Shown piece after piece: positions 7,501 to 14,299 of a DNA stretch of 64,000 nt (positions within the stretch are counted from its first letter, which is position 1; every line of letters begins with the position of its first letter). The notes beneath the pieces are model-generated. The model ran no database searches, was not told where the DNA came from, and saw only the letters and a list, made by a program, of their open reading frames with translations. The stretch covers positions 2,089-66,088 of the forward strand of contig NZ_QEXL01000011.1 of NCBI RefSeq assembly GCF_003311635.1, read 5' to 3'. A program made the position numbers and the translations under genes. Origin of the DNA: Novacetimonas cocois (GTDB lineage: Bacteria > Pseudomonadota > Alphaproteobacteria > Acetobacterales > Acetobacteraceae).

Positions 7501-9617
7501 TGTCGCGCAAGCGGGTCGAGAGCATGAAGGAGAAAATGCAGGCGAAGCTGGAAGGCCTTTCCGCTCGCAAGGACGATCTCGTGCATCTGGGCGAGATCGG
7601 TATCGACCAGATCCTCGTCGATGAAGCGCAGCAGTTCCGGAAGCTGAGTTTTGCAACCAACCAGTCCGACCTCAAGGGGGTCGATCCGAACGGCTCGCAG
7701 CGGGCCTGGGATCTCTTCGTGAAGACGCGCTACCTGGCGGCAAAAAATCCGGAACGCCCGCTGATCATGGCGTCCGGCTCCCCGATCACCAATACGCTCG
7801 CCGAGATGTGGACGGTCAGCCGCTATATGGATCTTGAGGCGCTGCAGAAGCGCTACCTGCATGAATTCGATGCCTGGGCAGCCAATTTTGGCGAGACCCG
7901 TACCGAACTGGAACTGCAGCCAAGCGGGCTTTACAAGCCGGTCACGCGCTTCACCGAGTTCGTCAACGTCGCCGACCTCATGGCGATGTATCGCGACTTC
8001 GCGGATGTCGTGCAGCACGATGACCTGCGCCAGTACGTGACTCTGCCAGCAATCCGGGGCGGGCGTCGCGAGATTATTGTCGCACCGACAAACGATAACT
8101 TCAGGGCCTACCAGAAGACGCTGGCGGCCCGCATCAACGCCATCGAAGCACGCCAGGGGCGTCCCCAGAAGGGCGATGACATCCTCCTGTCCGTCATCAC
8201 GGATGCCCGTCATGCCGCGATCGACCTGCGCTTCGTCGCCCCTCTCGCCGCGAATGATGACACGTCGAAGCTCAACCTGATGATCGGGAACGTGTTCCGG
8301 ATCTGGCAGGAGACATCGGAAAGCCGTTACAGCGATCCTGAAACCGGTCGGGCGTACGACCTGCCGGGGGCGGTGCAGATGATCTTTTCGGATCTGGGCA
8401 CCGAGAGCGCGATGGAGACACGCGGTTTTTCCGCCTACACCTGGATCCGCGATGAACTGATCCGACTGGGCGTGCCGCGCGCGGAAATCGCGTTCATGCA
8501 GCACTACAGGAAGAGTGCGGCGAAGCAGAAGCTGTTCGGTGATCTCAATGCCGGCCGCAAGCGGATCCTGATCGGCTCGACGGCGACCATGGGCACCGGC
8601 GTCAACGCCCAGCAGCGCCTCAAGGCCCTGCACCATCTCGACGTGCCGTGGCTGGTCTCCGACATCATCCAGCGCGAGGGACGTATCGAGCGGCAGGGCA
8701 ACCAGCACGCGGAAATCGAACTCTACGCCTACGCCCAGCAGGGTTCCGTTGACGCGACCAACTGGCAGCTCCTCGAACGCAAGCAGCGCTTTATTGGCCT
8801 TGCGATGTCAGGTGACCGTTCCATCCGCCGGATCGAGGACATTGGCGGGGAAGGAGGAAACCAGTTCGCCATGGCCAAGGCGCTTGCCTCAGGCGATGCC
8901 CGGCTGATGCAGAAAGCCGGGCTGGAGGCCGATCTTGCGCGGCTCGAGAGACTGGCGGCCGCCCATTATGACGACCAGTTCGCCGTAAAACGTGCCATCG
9001 ACCGGGCCGAGCGTGAGATTGCGGGCGCGGAGCGTCAGATCCCGCTCATCGAGGCGGATATTGCCAGCCGTCAGCCCACGAAGGGGGATGCGTTCGTATT
9101 GCGCAGGGACAAGGGGGATGTCAGCGAACGTGAGAAGGCCGGATCATGGCTCCTGTCCCAGGTCCGCCTGGCGGCGAAGAACGGCGAGGCAGGGGTCTGG
9201 AACCTCGGACGCATCGGTGGGTTCGCCGTCATGTGCGAAGCTGGGCCTGGCCGTCGCGTGTACTACGAAAAGCGCGCGGTCGACGTGACGCTGTTTGTGG
9301 ACGCGCGCTCGGGTCGTATTGAAATCGCCGTCGAGGACGACACGAAGGGCCTTGGGCTGACGTCGCGTCTCGAGCATGCGCTGCTTCGGATCGATGACGC
9401 GCTCCGTGACGCAATCCGGATGCGGGAGGAAGCGCAGCGTCGCCTGCCATCCTACCGGGCCCGTCTGGGCCTGCCGTTCGCGGAACAGGCGATGCTTGAT
9501 GAAAAGCGCGCCGAGCTGAAAGCGCTGGAAGACGATCTGGCGGCGACCGCGACCGATGAAGACCCGGTGCATGACGACACCGAGGACAGGGAGAAGGAAA
9601 AAGAGGCGGCAGCCTGA
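4518..9617 (+). CDS. N6-adenine methylase / SNF2-like helicase fusion (DarB-like antirestriction protein)
   Basis: 1,699 residues. The N-terminal third is an adenine-type DNA methyltransferase: motif I LEPGCGTGLF near residue 175 and catalytic motif IV GNPPF near 237. From about 870 there is a superfamily 2 helicase: HAVGSGKT (Walker A, near 875), DEAQQ (Walker B, near 1035), ASGSPITNT, and the C-terminal QREGRIERQGN near 1387. A basic, coiled C-terminal region ends in an acidic tail. Fusions of this kind are common on large plasmids and phages; DarB of phage P1 protects incoming DNA from restriction. I infer the same role here because the gene opens a leading-region-like block. GGAG at 4506-4509 supports the start. 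Confidence 0.85.
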   Translation: MSFQLNLFGTTALADTQNDLFWGELEGEDGASPVPPATPAAMVLPKIDFHMVADRGLADTWKQRARDNALAIELLKEIEEADRNASSPEQIVLSRFIGFGAGELANNLFPSGSNSARPGWEEIGEAIHVSTTDIERAGLKRATQYAHFTPELIVHALWNKVLQMGFRGGSVLEPGCGTGLFIAARPERLEGRIAFTGIENDPITARIARRLYPNQWIRSEDFTTVKLADGYDLAIGNPPFSNRTVRGPEGLGRLGLSLHDFFIARSIEALRPGGIAMFVTSRHTLDKTDSTARRTIAEMADLVGAVRLPAGAMRDDAGTDVVVDVLVLRKRMIGDMADDETWLETDALTDSDQGNGPLLVNRYFLDHPEQVLGHHGWTTTQFGPDYTCDARADGRLDVMLPGALSRIGQDVRFPEPLDQRIVRPVGAGVLVGTAADGAQLKEGSYFVTKGVLQQICDGQATTVAIRKGDQKDGLFQKHARIITALIPVRDAARAVLRAQMENLPYGRLQGDLKRAYFSFVRQFGPINLMNVTVRIDPETGVENETQRRPNLTPFYDDPDVWLVSSIEEYDEATQKGRMGPIFSERVIHAPVEPEIHSAHDALAVCLHETGGVEMPRIAELMGQSEAEVAAALGDAVYLDPVRSVDGRDIWVTADEMLSGAVRTKLEEARDAARIDGRYARNVTALEAVQPADLRPSEITARLGAPWLPVSDIIAFTAEVLGVETVIYHAPAVACWTVEKRAFMGKAEATSVWGTERRHAGELLEDALTQASPKIWDVWRDGDGNEHRELNTQETEAAKEKLAAIRRAFETWVWQDGDRAERLVRLYNDTYNNLVARAFDGSHLRLPGASTTISLRPHQKRVIWRIIAAGGTYIAHAVGSGKTFSMVAAVMEQKRLGLISKAMIAVPGHCLAQMAREFLMLYPTARILVADETNFVKAKRQRFLARAATGNWDAIIITHDAFRFIPVEGNFERQMIEAQIASYEEVLESVDASDRLSRKRVESMKEKMQAKLEGLSARKDDLVHLGEIGIDQILVDEAQQFRKLSFATNQSDLKGVDPNGSQRAWDLFVKTRYLAAKNPERPLIMASGSPITNTLAEMWTVSRYMDLEALQKRYLHEFDAWAANFGETRTELELQPSGLYKPVTRFTEFVNVADLMAMYRDFADVVQHDDLRQYVTLPAIRGGRREIIVAPTNDNFRAYQKTLAARINAIEARQGRPQKGDDILLSVITDARHAAIDLRFVAPLAANDDTSKLNLMIGNVFRIWQETSESRYSDPETGRAYDLPGAVQMIFSDLGTESAMETRGFSAYTWIRDELIRLGVPRAEIAFMQHYRKSAAKQKLFGDLNAGRKRILIGSTATMGTGVNAQQRLKALHHLDVPWLVSDIIQREGRIERQGNQHAEIELYAYAQQGSVDATNWQLLERKQRFIGLAMSGDRSIRRIEDIGGEGGNQFAMAKALASGDARLMQKAGLEADLARLERLAAAHYDDQFAVKRAIDRAEREIAGAERQIPLIEADIASRQPTKGDAFVLRRDKGDVSEREKAGSWLLSQVRLAAKNGEAGVWNLGRIGGFAVMCEAGPGRRVYYEKRAVDVTLFVDARSGRIEIAVEDDTKGLGLTSRLEHALLRIDDALRDAIRMREEAQRRLPSYRARLGLPFAEQAMLDEKRAELKALEDDLAATATDEDPVHDDTEDREKEKEAAA

Positions 9618-9622
9618 GAAGG

Positions 9623-9752
9623 GCTGCCATCTCCGGTCAGGCGCCGCAAGGGGTGGCGCCTCCCCGTGCTCGGCGTCTGCGCCGCCTGCGCGCGGGTCCG
9701 GTGCCGCCGCTGCGCGGCGCCCTTGCCCCGCCAGCCCGGTGCTGGCAGCCGG
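9623..9752. repeat. Structured repeat copy B inside a long imperfect hairpin
   Basis: The 90-base core is 9643-9732. Flanking bases extend the pairing: GGCTGCCA near 9623 pairs with TGGCAGCC near 9744, with CCGG pairing inside, so about 130 bases can fold into one long hairpin. It lies between the methylase-helicase stop and the ParB-like gene that starts at 9795. Confidence 0.8.
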
Positions 9753-9794
9753 AGTGCATCAGGAAAGGCGTCCTGAGAACACGGAGTAAAAACC

Positions 9795-11720
9795 ATGGAA
9801 CTGCGCGAAGTTGATCCGAAAACCCTGCTCGACAACCCCGAAAACCCGCGGAAATCCGCGCCCAACGAGGCGGAAGAGCGCCAGTTGGCGCTGAACGTCA
9901 AGGCCGTCGGGATCATCCACCCGCCTCTGGTCCGCGAAACCCCGGGCGGCCTGATGATCGTTGCGGGGCATCGCCGCCGGCGTGCCGCGGTCAAGGCCGG
10001 CCTGAAAACCATTCAGGTGACGGTGGCAGGCGACGATGCGGAACTGGACCGGATGCGTGCCGCATCGGAGAACATGATCCGTCAGCCCATGACCCAGGTT
10101 GAACAGTGGCGGGTTGTCGCCAGGCTCCGGGAGGAAAAAAAGTGGAATGACACCGCGATCTGCAAGGCGCTGATGCTCACACCGGTGCAACTGAAGCAGA
10201 TCGGCCGCCTGTCTGCCATCCTGCCTGAGATTCTTGCATGGATCGAGGCGGGCAAGGGTCCTGGCAATCGTGAACTGGCGAGCATCGCCCTTGCGTCAAC
10301 CGCGCTGCAGGAACAGGTCTGGGGCCATTTCGGGTTTCCGGTTGGCGCGGCGCCGCCCGAGGATGTCGAAGCCTGCGAAGATGAGGGCGCGCAACTGCCC
10401 GACGGAAATTGGGAACCCGGTGCTGCCATCCCCGATTGGGACCGGATTGCATCAGCCCTGCGGCAGGACCGTTTTTATGCAATCGAGGCCTCGTTTGATG
10501 ACGCCATTGCAAAAAGCTGCCGGATCGCCTGGCAGGAAGATCTGTTCGGTGAAGCCGGGAAGGACGGCCGTTATACCGATGACGGCTTCGCCTATGAGAA
10601 GGCGCAGCGCCAGTGGCTGGGTCAGAACACGCCTGAAGACGCACCGATCCTGCAGAGCGACGAGAACGGCGAGCCGGTCTTCGAACCCGGCATGGTGCGG
10701 ATCTACTGGCAGCGCGAGGGCGCCACGAAATTCTTCTGGCTCGATCATCGCCTGAAGGTTCGCGAGGGCTGGTGCGTCCTGCCGGGCAGCGAGGCGGCAG
10801 GTCGCGTGATGCCGTCCGCGGTCATTGAAGCCCAGCCCGAAGGGCCACGGGAACGGCCCGATATCTCGGGGCGCGGTTTTGACATGATCGGCAGTTTCCG
10901 CACCCAGGCGCTGCATGCCGCATTGGATGGCATGCGGGGTTCTGCCGATCCATGGGTCCTGGTCGGGCTGATGATCGCGGCCCTCAACGCGCAGAATGTC
11001 CGGGTGGACGGGGATTCCAACGCGCACTACCCGCAGCGCCGTCCGTCACGCCGGCTCGTGGCTGCCGCCGGACTGTTCCAGGATGGCGAGATGGCACTGG
11101 ACGAGGCGGTCCTGCGTGGCGCTGCTGTCGACGTGCTCAAAGCCGTGCTGTCCTGCGAGAAGAACGCGACGAATAGCGGCGACTGGGGTGTCCTGGTCGG
11201 CCATATCGTGAAAGCGGACGATCATCTGCCCGCCATGGCGGATGAAGACTTCCTGAAAACGCTCAGTAAGTCCGGCATCACGAAGGCCATAAAGGCGGAA
11301 GGCATCCTGCCGCGCAATACCGGCAAGGAAATGCGCCGCGCCCTGATGGATCATGTCGGGCAGGGGAGCTGGGTGCATCCTGCAGCGCGTTTCCAGGTCG
11401 ATGTCGCAGCGCTGAATGCCACCTTCGCGGAAGCGCTCGCCCCGTCATCCGGAGCGGATGACGATGATGGGGACCTGCCGCATGACGACGATATCTACCC
11501 GGAAGACGACGCGGATGCTGGTGCGCCGGCGGATGGCCCGGGAACCGATGATCCTGCCGCGACGGGCATTGAGCTCGATGAAGTGACTGACACGCCCACA
11601 GACCTGGCGGCAGATCAGGAGGATGACGTCCCGCACGGCAGGGCGGAAAGTCTGGCTCCGCCATCGCAGACACCTGAAGAATTCCTCAGGACGCATGTTG
11701 AGTTTGTAGGTTTCAGCTGA
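9795..11720 (+). CDS. ParB-like nuclease-domain protein (641 residues)
   Basis: The N-terminus is a ParB/Spo0J-type domain: LLDNPENPRKSAP, GIIHPPLVRET and the pocket motif AGHRRRRAAVKAGL, then an HTH-like stretch (NDTAICKALMLTPVQLKQIGRL). Residues 200-480 are unfamiliar. The last 100 residues are strongly acidic (runs of D and E). It is far longer than partition ParB proteins and has no ParA partner beside it, so a role in segregation is unlikely. Long ParB-domain proteins next to methylase-helicases are frequent on conjugative plasmids and their job is not established. GGAG ahead of the ATG supports the start. Confidence 0.75.
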   Translation: MELREVDPKTLLDNPENPRKSAPNEAEERQLALNVKAVGIIHPPLVRETPGGLMIVAGHRRRRAAVKAGLKTIQVTVAGDDAELDRMRAASENMIRQPMTQVEQWRVVARLREEKKWNDTAICKALMLTPVQLKQIGRLSAILPEILAWIEAGKGPGNRELASIALASTALQEQVWGHFGFPVGAAPPEDVEACEDEGAQLPDGNWEPGAAIPDWDRIASALRQDRFYAIEASFDDAIAKSCRIAWQEDLFGEAGKDGRYTDDGFAYEKAQRQWLGQNTPEDAPILQSDENGEPVFEPGMVRIYWQREGATKFFWLDHRLKVREGWCVLPGSEAAGRVMPSAVIEAQPEGPRERPDISGRGFDMIGSFRTQALHAALDGMRGSADPWVLVGLMIAALNAQNVRVDGDSNAHYPQRRPSRRLVAAAGLFQDGEMALDEAVLRGAAVDVLKAVLSCEKNATNSGDWGVLVGHIVKADDHLPAMADEDFLKTLSKSGITKAIKAEGILPRNTGKEMRRALMDHVGQGSWVHPAARFQVDVAALNATFAEALAPSSGADDDDGDLPHDDDIYPEDDADAGAPADGPGTDDPAATGIELDEVTDTPTDLAADQEDDVPHGRAESLAPPSQTPEEFLRTHVEFVGFS

Positions 11721-11722
11721 GC

Positions 11723-11803
11723 GAGGCTGTTGCCGCCGTACGGCCCTGGCTCACGGCCCGTCGCCCCCATGATGACGTCCGGCGGTGAGCCAGCAACGGC
11801 CTC
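11723..11803. repeat. Interrupted long hairpin before the 11903 gene
   Basis: The right arm 11785-11803 is continuous. Its complement on the left is split into 11723-11733 (GAGGCTGTTGC, one G-T pair) and 11747-11754 (TGGCTCAC). The 13 bases between the two halves (11734-11746) contain their own small hairpin, GCCGTACGGC. The result is a branched structure 100 bases before the next gene. No T-run follows. Confidence 0.75.
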
Positions 11804-11902
11804 AGGCAGGACGTCGACCGGGAAATTCTACGATGTGCCCCAACCGGGCTTATCCAGAACGTCAGGTTACGCGTTCACCTGCGTCGGCGAAGGAGAACCG
11901 TG

Positions 11903-12241
11903 ATGACCCATGAATACATGACGGAAAAGCGTCTGATCGGCAGGTATGTGGTTGAACTGGGCTTCCACCCGGATGGTGGGGTTCTGATCCGGACGCCTGA
12001 AATCTATCCGCCTGCGGCCCGCCGATGGCGGGGACCCTATGAGAGCGTGGAGGCGGCAGTAGTCGAATTTTCCGCTTTCACGGCGGTTCCCAGAGTCACG
12101 TCGGACGAACTGGCCCGGCTGAGAGAGCGCGGCTCTGTCGCCGAAATCTGCGGAAAAGACGTGATGGTGTGGCACTGCCCATGGCGGGAAGCCACGACAC
12201 TGAGCGAATTTGTCCTGGTAAGGGAGGACGGCAATGCCTGA
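11903..12241 (+). CDS. Hypothetical protein (112 residues)
   Basis: ATG at 11903 lies 7 bases after AGGAG; a GTG one codon earlier is less well placed. The protein contains EYMTEKRLIGRYVVELGFHP, then PRVTSDELARLRERGSVAEICG and MVWHCPWREATT. I recognise no family. It has no signal peptide or membrane segment. Its stop overlaps the start of the next gene by 8 bases, so the two form a translationally coupled pair behind the hairpin at 11723-11803. Confidence 0.7.
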   Translation: MTHEYMTEKRLIGRYVVELGFHPDGGVLIRTPEIYPPAARRWRGPYESVEAAVVEFSAFTAVPRVTSDELARLRERGSVAEICGKDVMVWHCPWREATTLSEFVLVREDGNA

Positions 12242-12647
12242 TTTTCGTGTCACGCTGGTTGAGCGCCTGTTTGAAGCCGATGCCGGCGATTTCAGGGTCA
12301 CGGCGACGGATGCCGAGGCGGCTGCGCGGATCGTCCTCAATGCCGTCCCCGACAGTGTGGACTCTGACGGGATCCGGACCACTATTCTGCCTGACGGCCA
12401 GGAAGTGGACCTTGAGGTCGAGGAAGTCGTCCATGGCGAGATCGTGGCCATGGTGCACGATGCCGGGACCGGCGTGCTGCAGGGACAGTTTGGGTTTTCC
12501 CTTGTTTTCAGCCCGGGCCAAGAGGCAGCCGCCGTTCTCGCCAGAGTGATGGATCGTGTCCTTGCGGATGACGGTGAGCGGGACACCCATGCAGCCTGCA
12601 TGGTGCTGCGCCGGTATCTGCACGAATACCTGAACGCGGACGCATAG
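12234..12647 (+). CDS. Hypothetical protein (137 residues)
   Basis: It begins MPDFRVTLVERLFEADAGDFRVTATDAEAA and looks like a small alpha/beta cytoplasmic protein, rich in aspartate, glutamate and valine. No recognised family. It overlaps the previous gene by 8 bases. GGGAGG lies just before its ATG, inside the upstream gene. Confidence 0.7.
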   Translation: MPDFRVTLVERLFEADAGDFRVTATDAEAAARIVLNAVPDSVDSDGIRTTILPDGQEVDLEVEEVVHGEIVAMVHDAGTGVLQGQFGFSLVFSPGQEAAAVLARVMDRVLADDGERDTHAACMVLRRYLHEYLNADA

Positions 12648-12688
12648 GAAAAGCAGGAAGACACAGGAAAAAATATGCCCGAAGGGCC

Positions 12689-12766
12689 ATCGCGCCTCAA
12701 ACGGTGGCTCTTGTCCCGCTCCGCGGGCCTGCGATGCCGGCGCACGCGCCGCGTTTGACCCGCGAT
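12689..12766. repeat. Imperfect hairpin with a conserved CC/CC mismatch, before the PP-loop gene
   Basis: Arms 12689-12703 and 12752-12766 pair at 13 of 15 positions. The only mismatches are two adjacent ones, C12695-C12760 and C12696-C12759, directly next to TCAA/TTGA. The same two-base mismatch in the same context occurs in the hairpin at 30312-30477. The right arm therefore reads TTGACC, similar to a -35 hexamer. It ends 44 bases before the next start codon. Confidence 0.75.
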
Positions 12767-12810
12767 ATCCCGTCGGACCGCCAGAAGACATTCAGACAAG
12801 GAGAATGTCC

Positions 12811-13836
12811 ATGGTGACAGCAAGCCTGTCATCCCGCCAGGGAACTGTCGCGCCGGAGCCCGGAGAAATACCTGATCTGGCGCGTTATGATCACGTCATC
12901 GTCGCCTGTTCCTTTGGCAAGGATTCCCTCGCCAGTACGCTGCACCTGCTCGAAAAGGGCGTGGCGCCGCAGCGCATCGAGTGGTGGCACCATCTTGTGG
13001 ACGATGACGGGGACGTTTTTGACTGGCCGCATGTGCCCGATTACGGGCGGCATCTGGCTGCAGCCCTTGGCGTCAGGCTGTATTTTTCCGCCCGCCAGGG
13101 CGGGATCGTGCGGGAAATGCTGCGCGAGAATGTGCCGACCGCACCGGTCTGGTTCGATACGCCGACGGGGCGGGTCACTGTTGGTGGCAAGGGACCGCCC
13201 AATACGCGACGCCGCTTCCCGCAGGTTTCGGCGAACCTGTCGGTCCGCTGGTGTTCCCCATACGCCAAGATCATGGTTGCGGATGGCGCCCTGCGGAACC
13301 AGGCGCGCTTCAGTCATGCCCGGACCCTGTTTGTAACCGGAGAACGCGCGGCGGAGTCCGCGAACCGTGCCCGTTACGCTGTTTTTGAGCGGCACCGGGC
13401 AGACTGTCGTGATGGTCGGGCCCGACGGCATATCGATCACTGGCGGCCGGTACATGCCTGGAGTGAAGCGGCTGTCTGGCAGATCCTGCGTCGGCATGGC
13501 GTGATTCCGCCGCTTCCCTATCAGCTCGGGTTTGGCCGTCTGTCCTGCCTGGCATGTGTATTCATGTCCGCTGATCAGGCTGCAACGCTGCGTCACATGG
13601 ACCCGGATCGGTTCGCCCGGCTGTGTGAGTGGGAACGCGCATTTGGCTGCACCATCCGACGCGACCGGGACCTCGGCACGCTGGCCAATGGCGGCACGGT
13701 TTACGGCCCCGTGCGCCAGCACCCGGGTCTGGTGCGTCGCGCGCTCTGCCGCCGCTGGCGTGGCTGTGTCCTCACATCCCCCGAACAATGGGTCCTGCCC
13801 GCCGGCGCATTTGGCGACAGCGCCGGGCCGGCCTGA
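12811..13836 (+). CDS. PP-loop (PAPS reductase-like) protein
   Basis: 341 residues. The SFGKDS motif of N-type ATP pyrophosphatases lies near residue 34, followed by HHLVDDDG, SVRWCSPYAKI, VTGERAAESANRARY and a C-terminal cysteine-containing segment (LSCLACVFM). This matches phosphoadenosine phosphosulfate reductase-like proteins, which activate a substrate with ATP. The plasmid-borne members are of unknown function. DndC, which helps place sulfur in DNA, belongs to the same superfamily, but no other dnd gene is here. ATG at 12811 sits 7 bases after AAGGAG; an ATG at 12805 is too close to it. Confidence 0.8.
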   Translation: MVTASLSSRQGTVAPEPGEIPDLARYDHVIVACSFGKDSLASTLHLLEKGVAPQRIEWWHHLVDDDGDVFDWPHVPDYGRHLAAALGVRLYFSARQGGIVREMLRENVPTAPVWFDTPTGRVTVGGKGPPNTRRRFPQVSANLSVRWCSPYAKIMVADGALRNQARFSHARTLFVTGERAAESANRARYAVFERHRADCRDGRARRHIDHWRPVHAWSEAAVWQILRRHGVIPPLPYQLGFGRLSCLACVFMSADQAATLRHMDPDRFARLCEWERAFGCTIRRDRDLGTLANGGTVYGPVRQHPGLVRRALCRRWRGCVLTSPEQWVLPAGAFGDSAGPA

Positions 13837-13867
13837 CCCGCCTCATCCGTAAGCAGGGAGAAACCCG

Positions 13868-14176
13868 ATGTTAGCGCCTTTCCAGATCCGGAAATTCCTC
13901 GACCTGAGCACCGGCCACCTCCCCCTGTCGGACCGTGGACACCTTGAGAGATATGCAAGGTCAGGTGGTTCCTTTGGGCTGACCTGCCTGTCCGGCCCGC
14001 ACGGATGGTTTGTCCATGTCCCGCTGGATCCATACTCCCATGATTGGCCGGGGTCGCGGTCACTGCGGGCCATTCTTGCCCTGGCCCGGAATCACGGCTG
14101 TGATTACGTCCTGTTTGACGCGGACGGCCCGGTCGATGCCGCGCTTCGTTTCTTTGATGACGATGAAGATGAATGA
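13868..14176 (+). CDS. DUF5983-like small protein
   Basis: 102 residues: FLDLSTGHLPLSDRGHLE, then GWFVHVP, SLRAILALARNHGCDYVLFD and an acidic end (FFDDDEDE). The pattern LSTxHL ... GWFVxVP ... LRAIxxxARxHGCDYxxxD is one I associate with DUF5983 proteins on plasmids and integrative elements. The function is unknown. GGAGA before the ATG supports the start. It is closely spaced after the PP-loop gene and is followed by a strong terminator at 14233. Confidence 0.6.
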   Translation: MLAPFQIRKFLDLSTGHLPLSDRGHLERYARSGGSFGLTCLSGPHGWFVHVPLDPYSHDWPGSRSLRAILALARNHGCDYVLFDADGPVDAALRFFDDDEDE

Positions 14177-14232
14177 TCGGCAACGGCATCGGGGGGCACT
14201 TCGGGCCAGATGCGCCGGTTGTTATTTCTTAA

Positions 14233-14262
14233 GGCGGGATACTTCGGTGTCCCGCCTTTTTT
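14233..14262 (+). terminator. Rho-independent terminator
   Basis: A 10-bp stem, GGCGGGATAC and GTGTCCCGCC with one T-G pair, closes a TTCG tetraloop and is followed by six T residues. It ends the transcription unit that includes the PP-loop and DUF5983-like genes. Confidence 0.88.
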
Positions 14263-14299
14263 GTGTCCTCGCAAGGGGCTCACACAAAGGAATACTGCC

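Noticed and set aside
12811-13836. A complete DNA phosphorothioation (Dnd) system
   Set aside because: Only a PP-loop protein is present; no DndB, DndD, DndE or cysteine desulfurase gene is found nearby.
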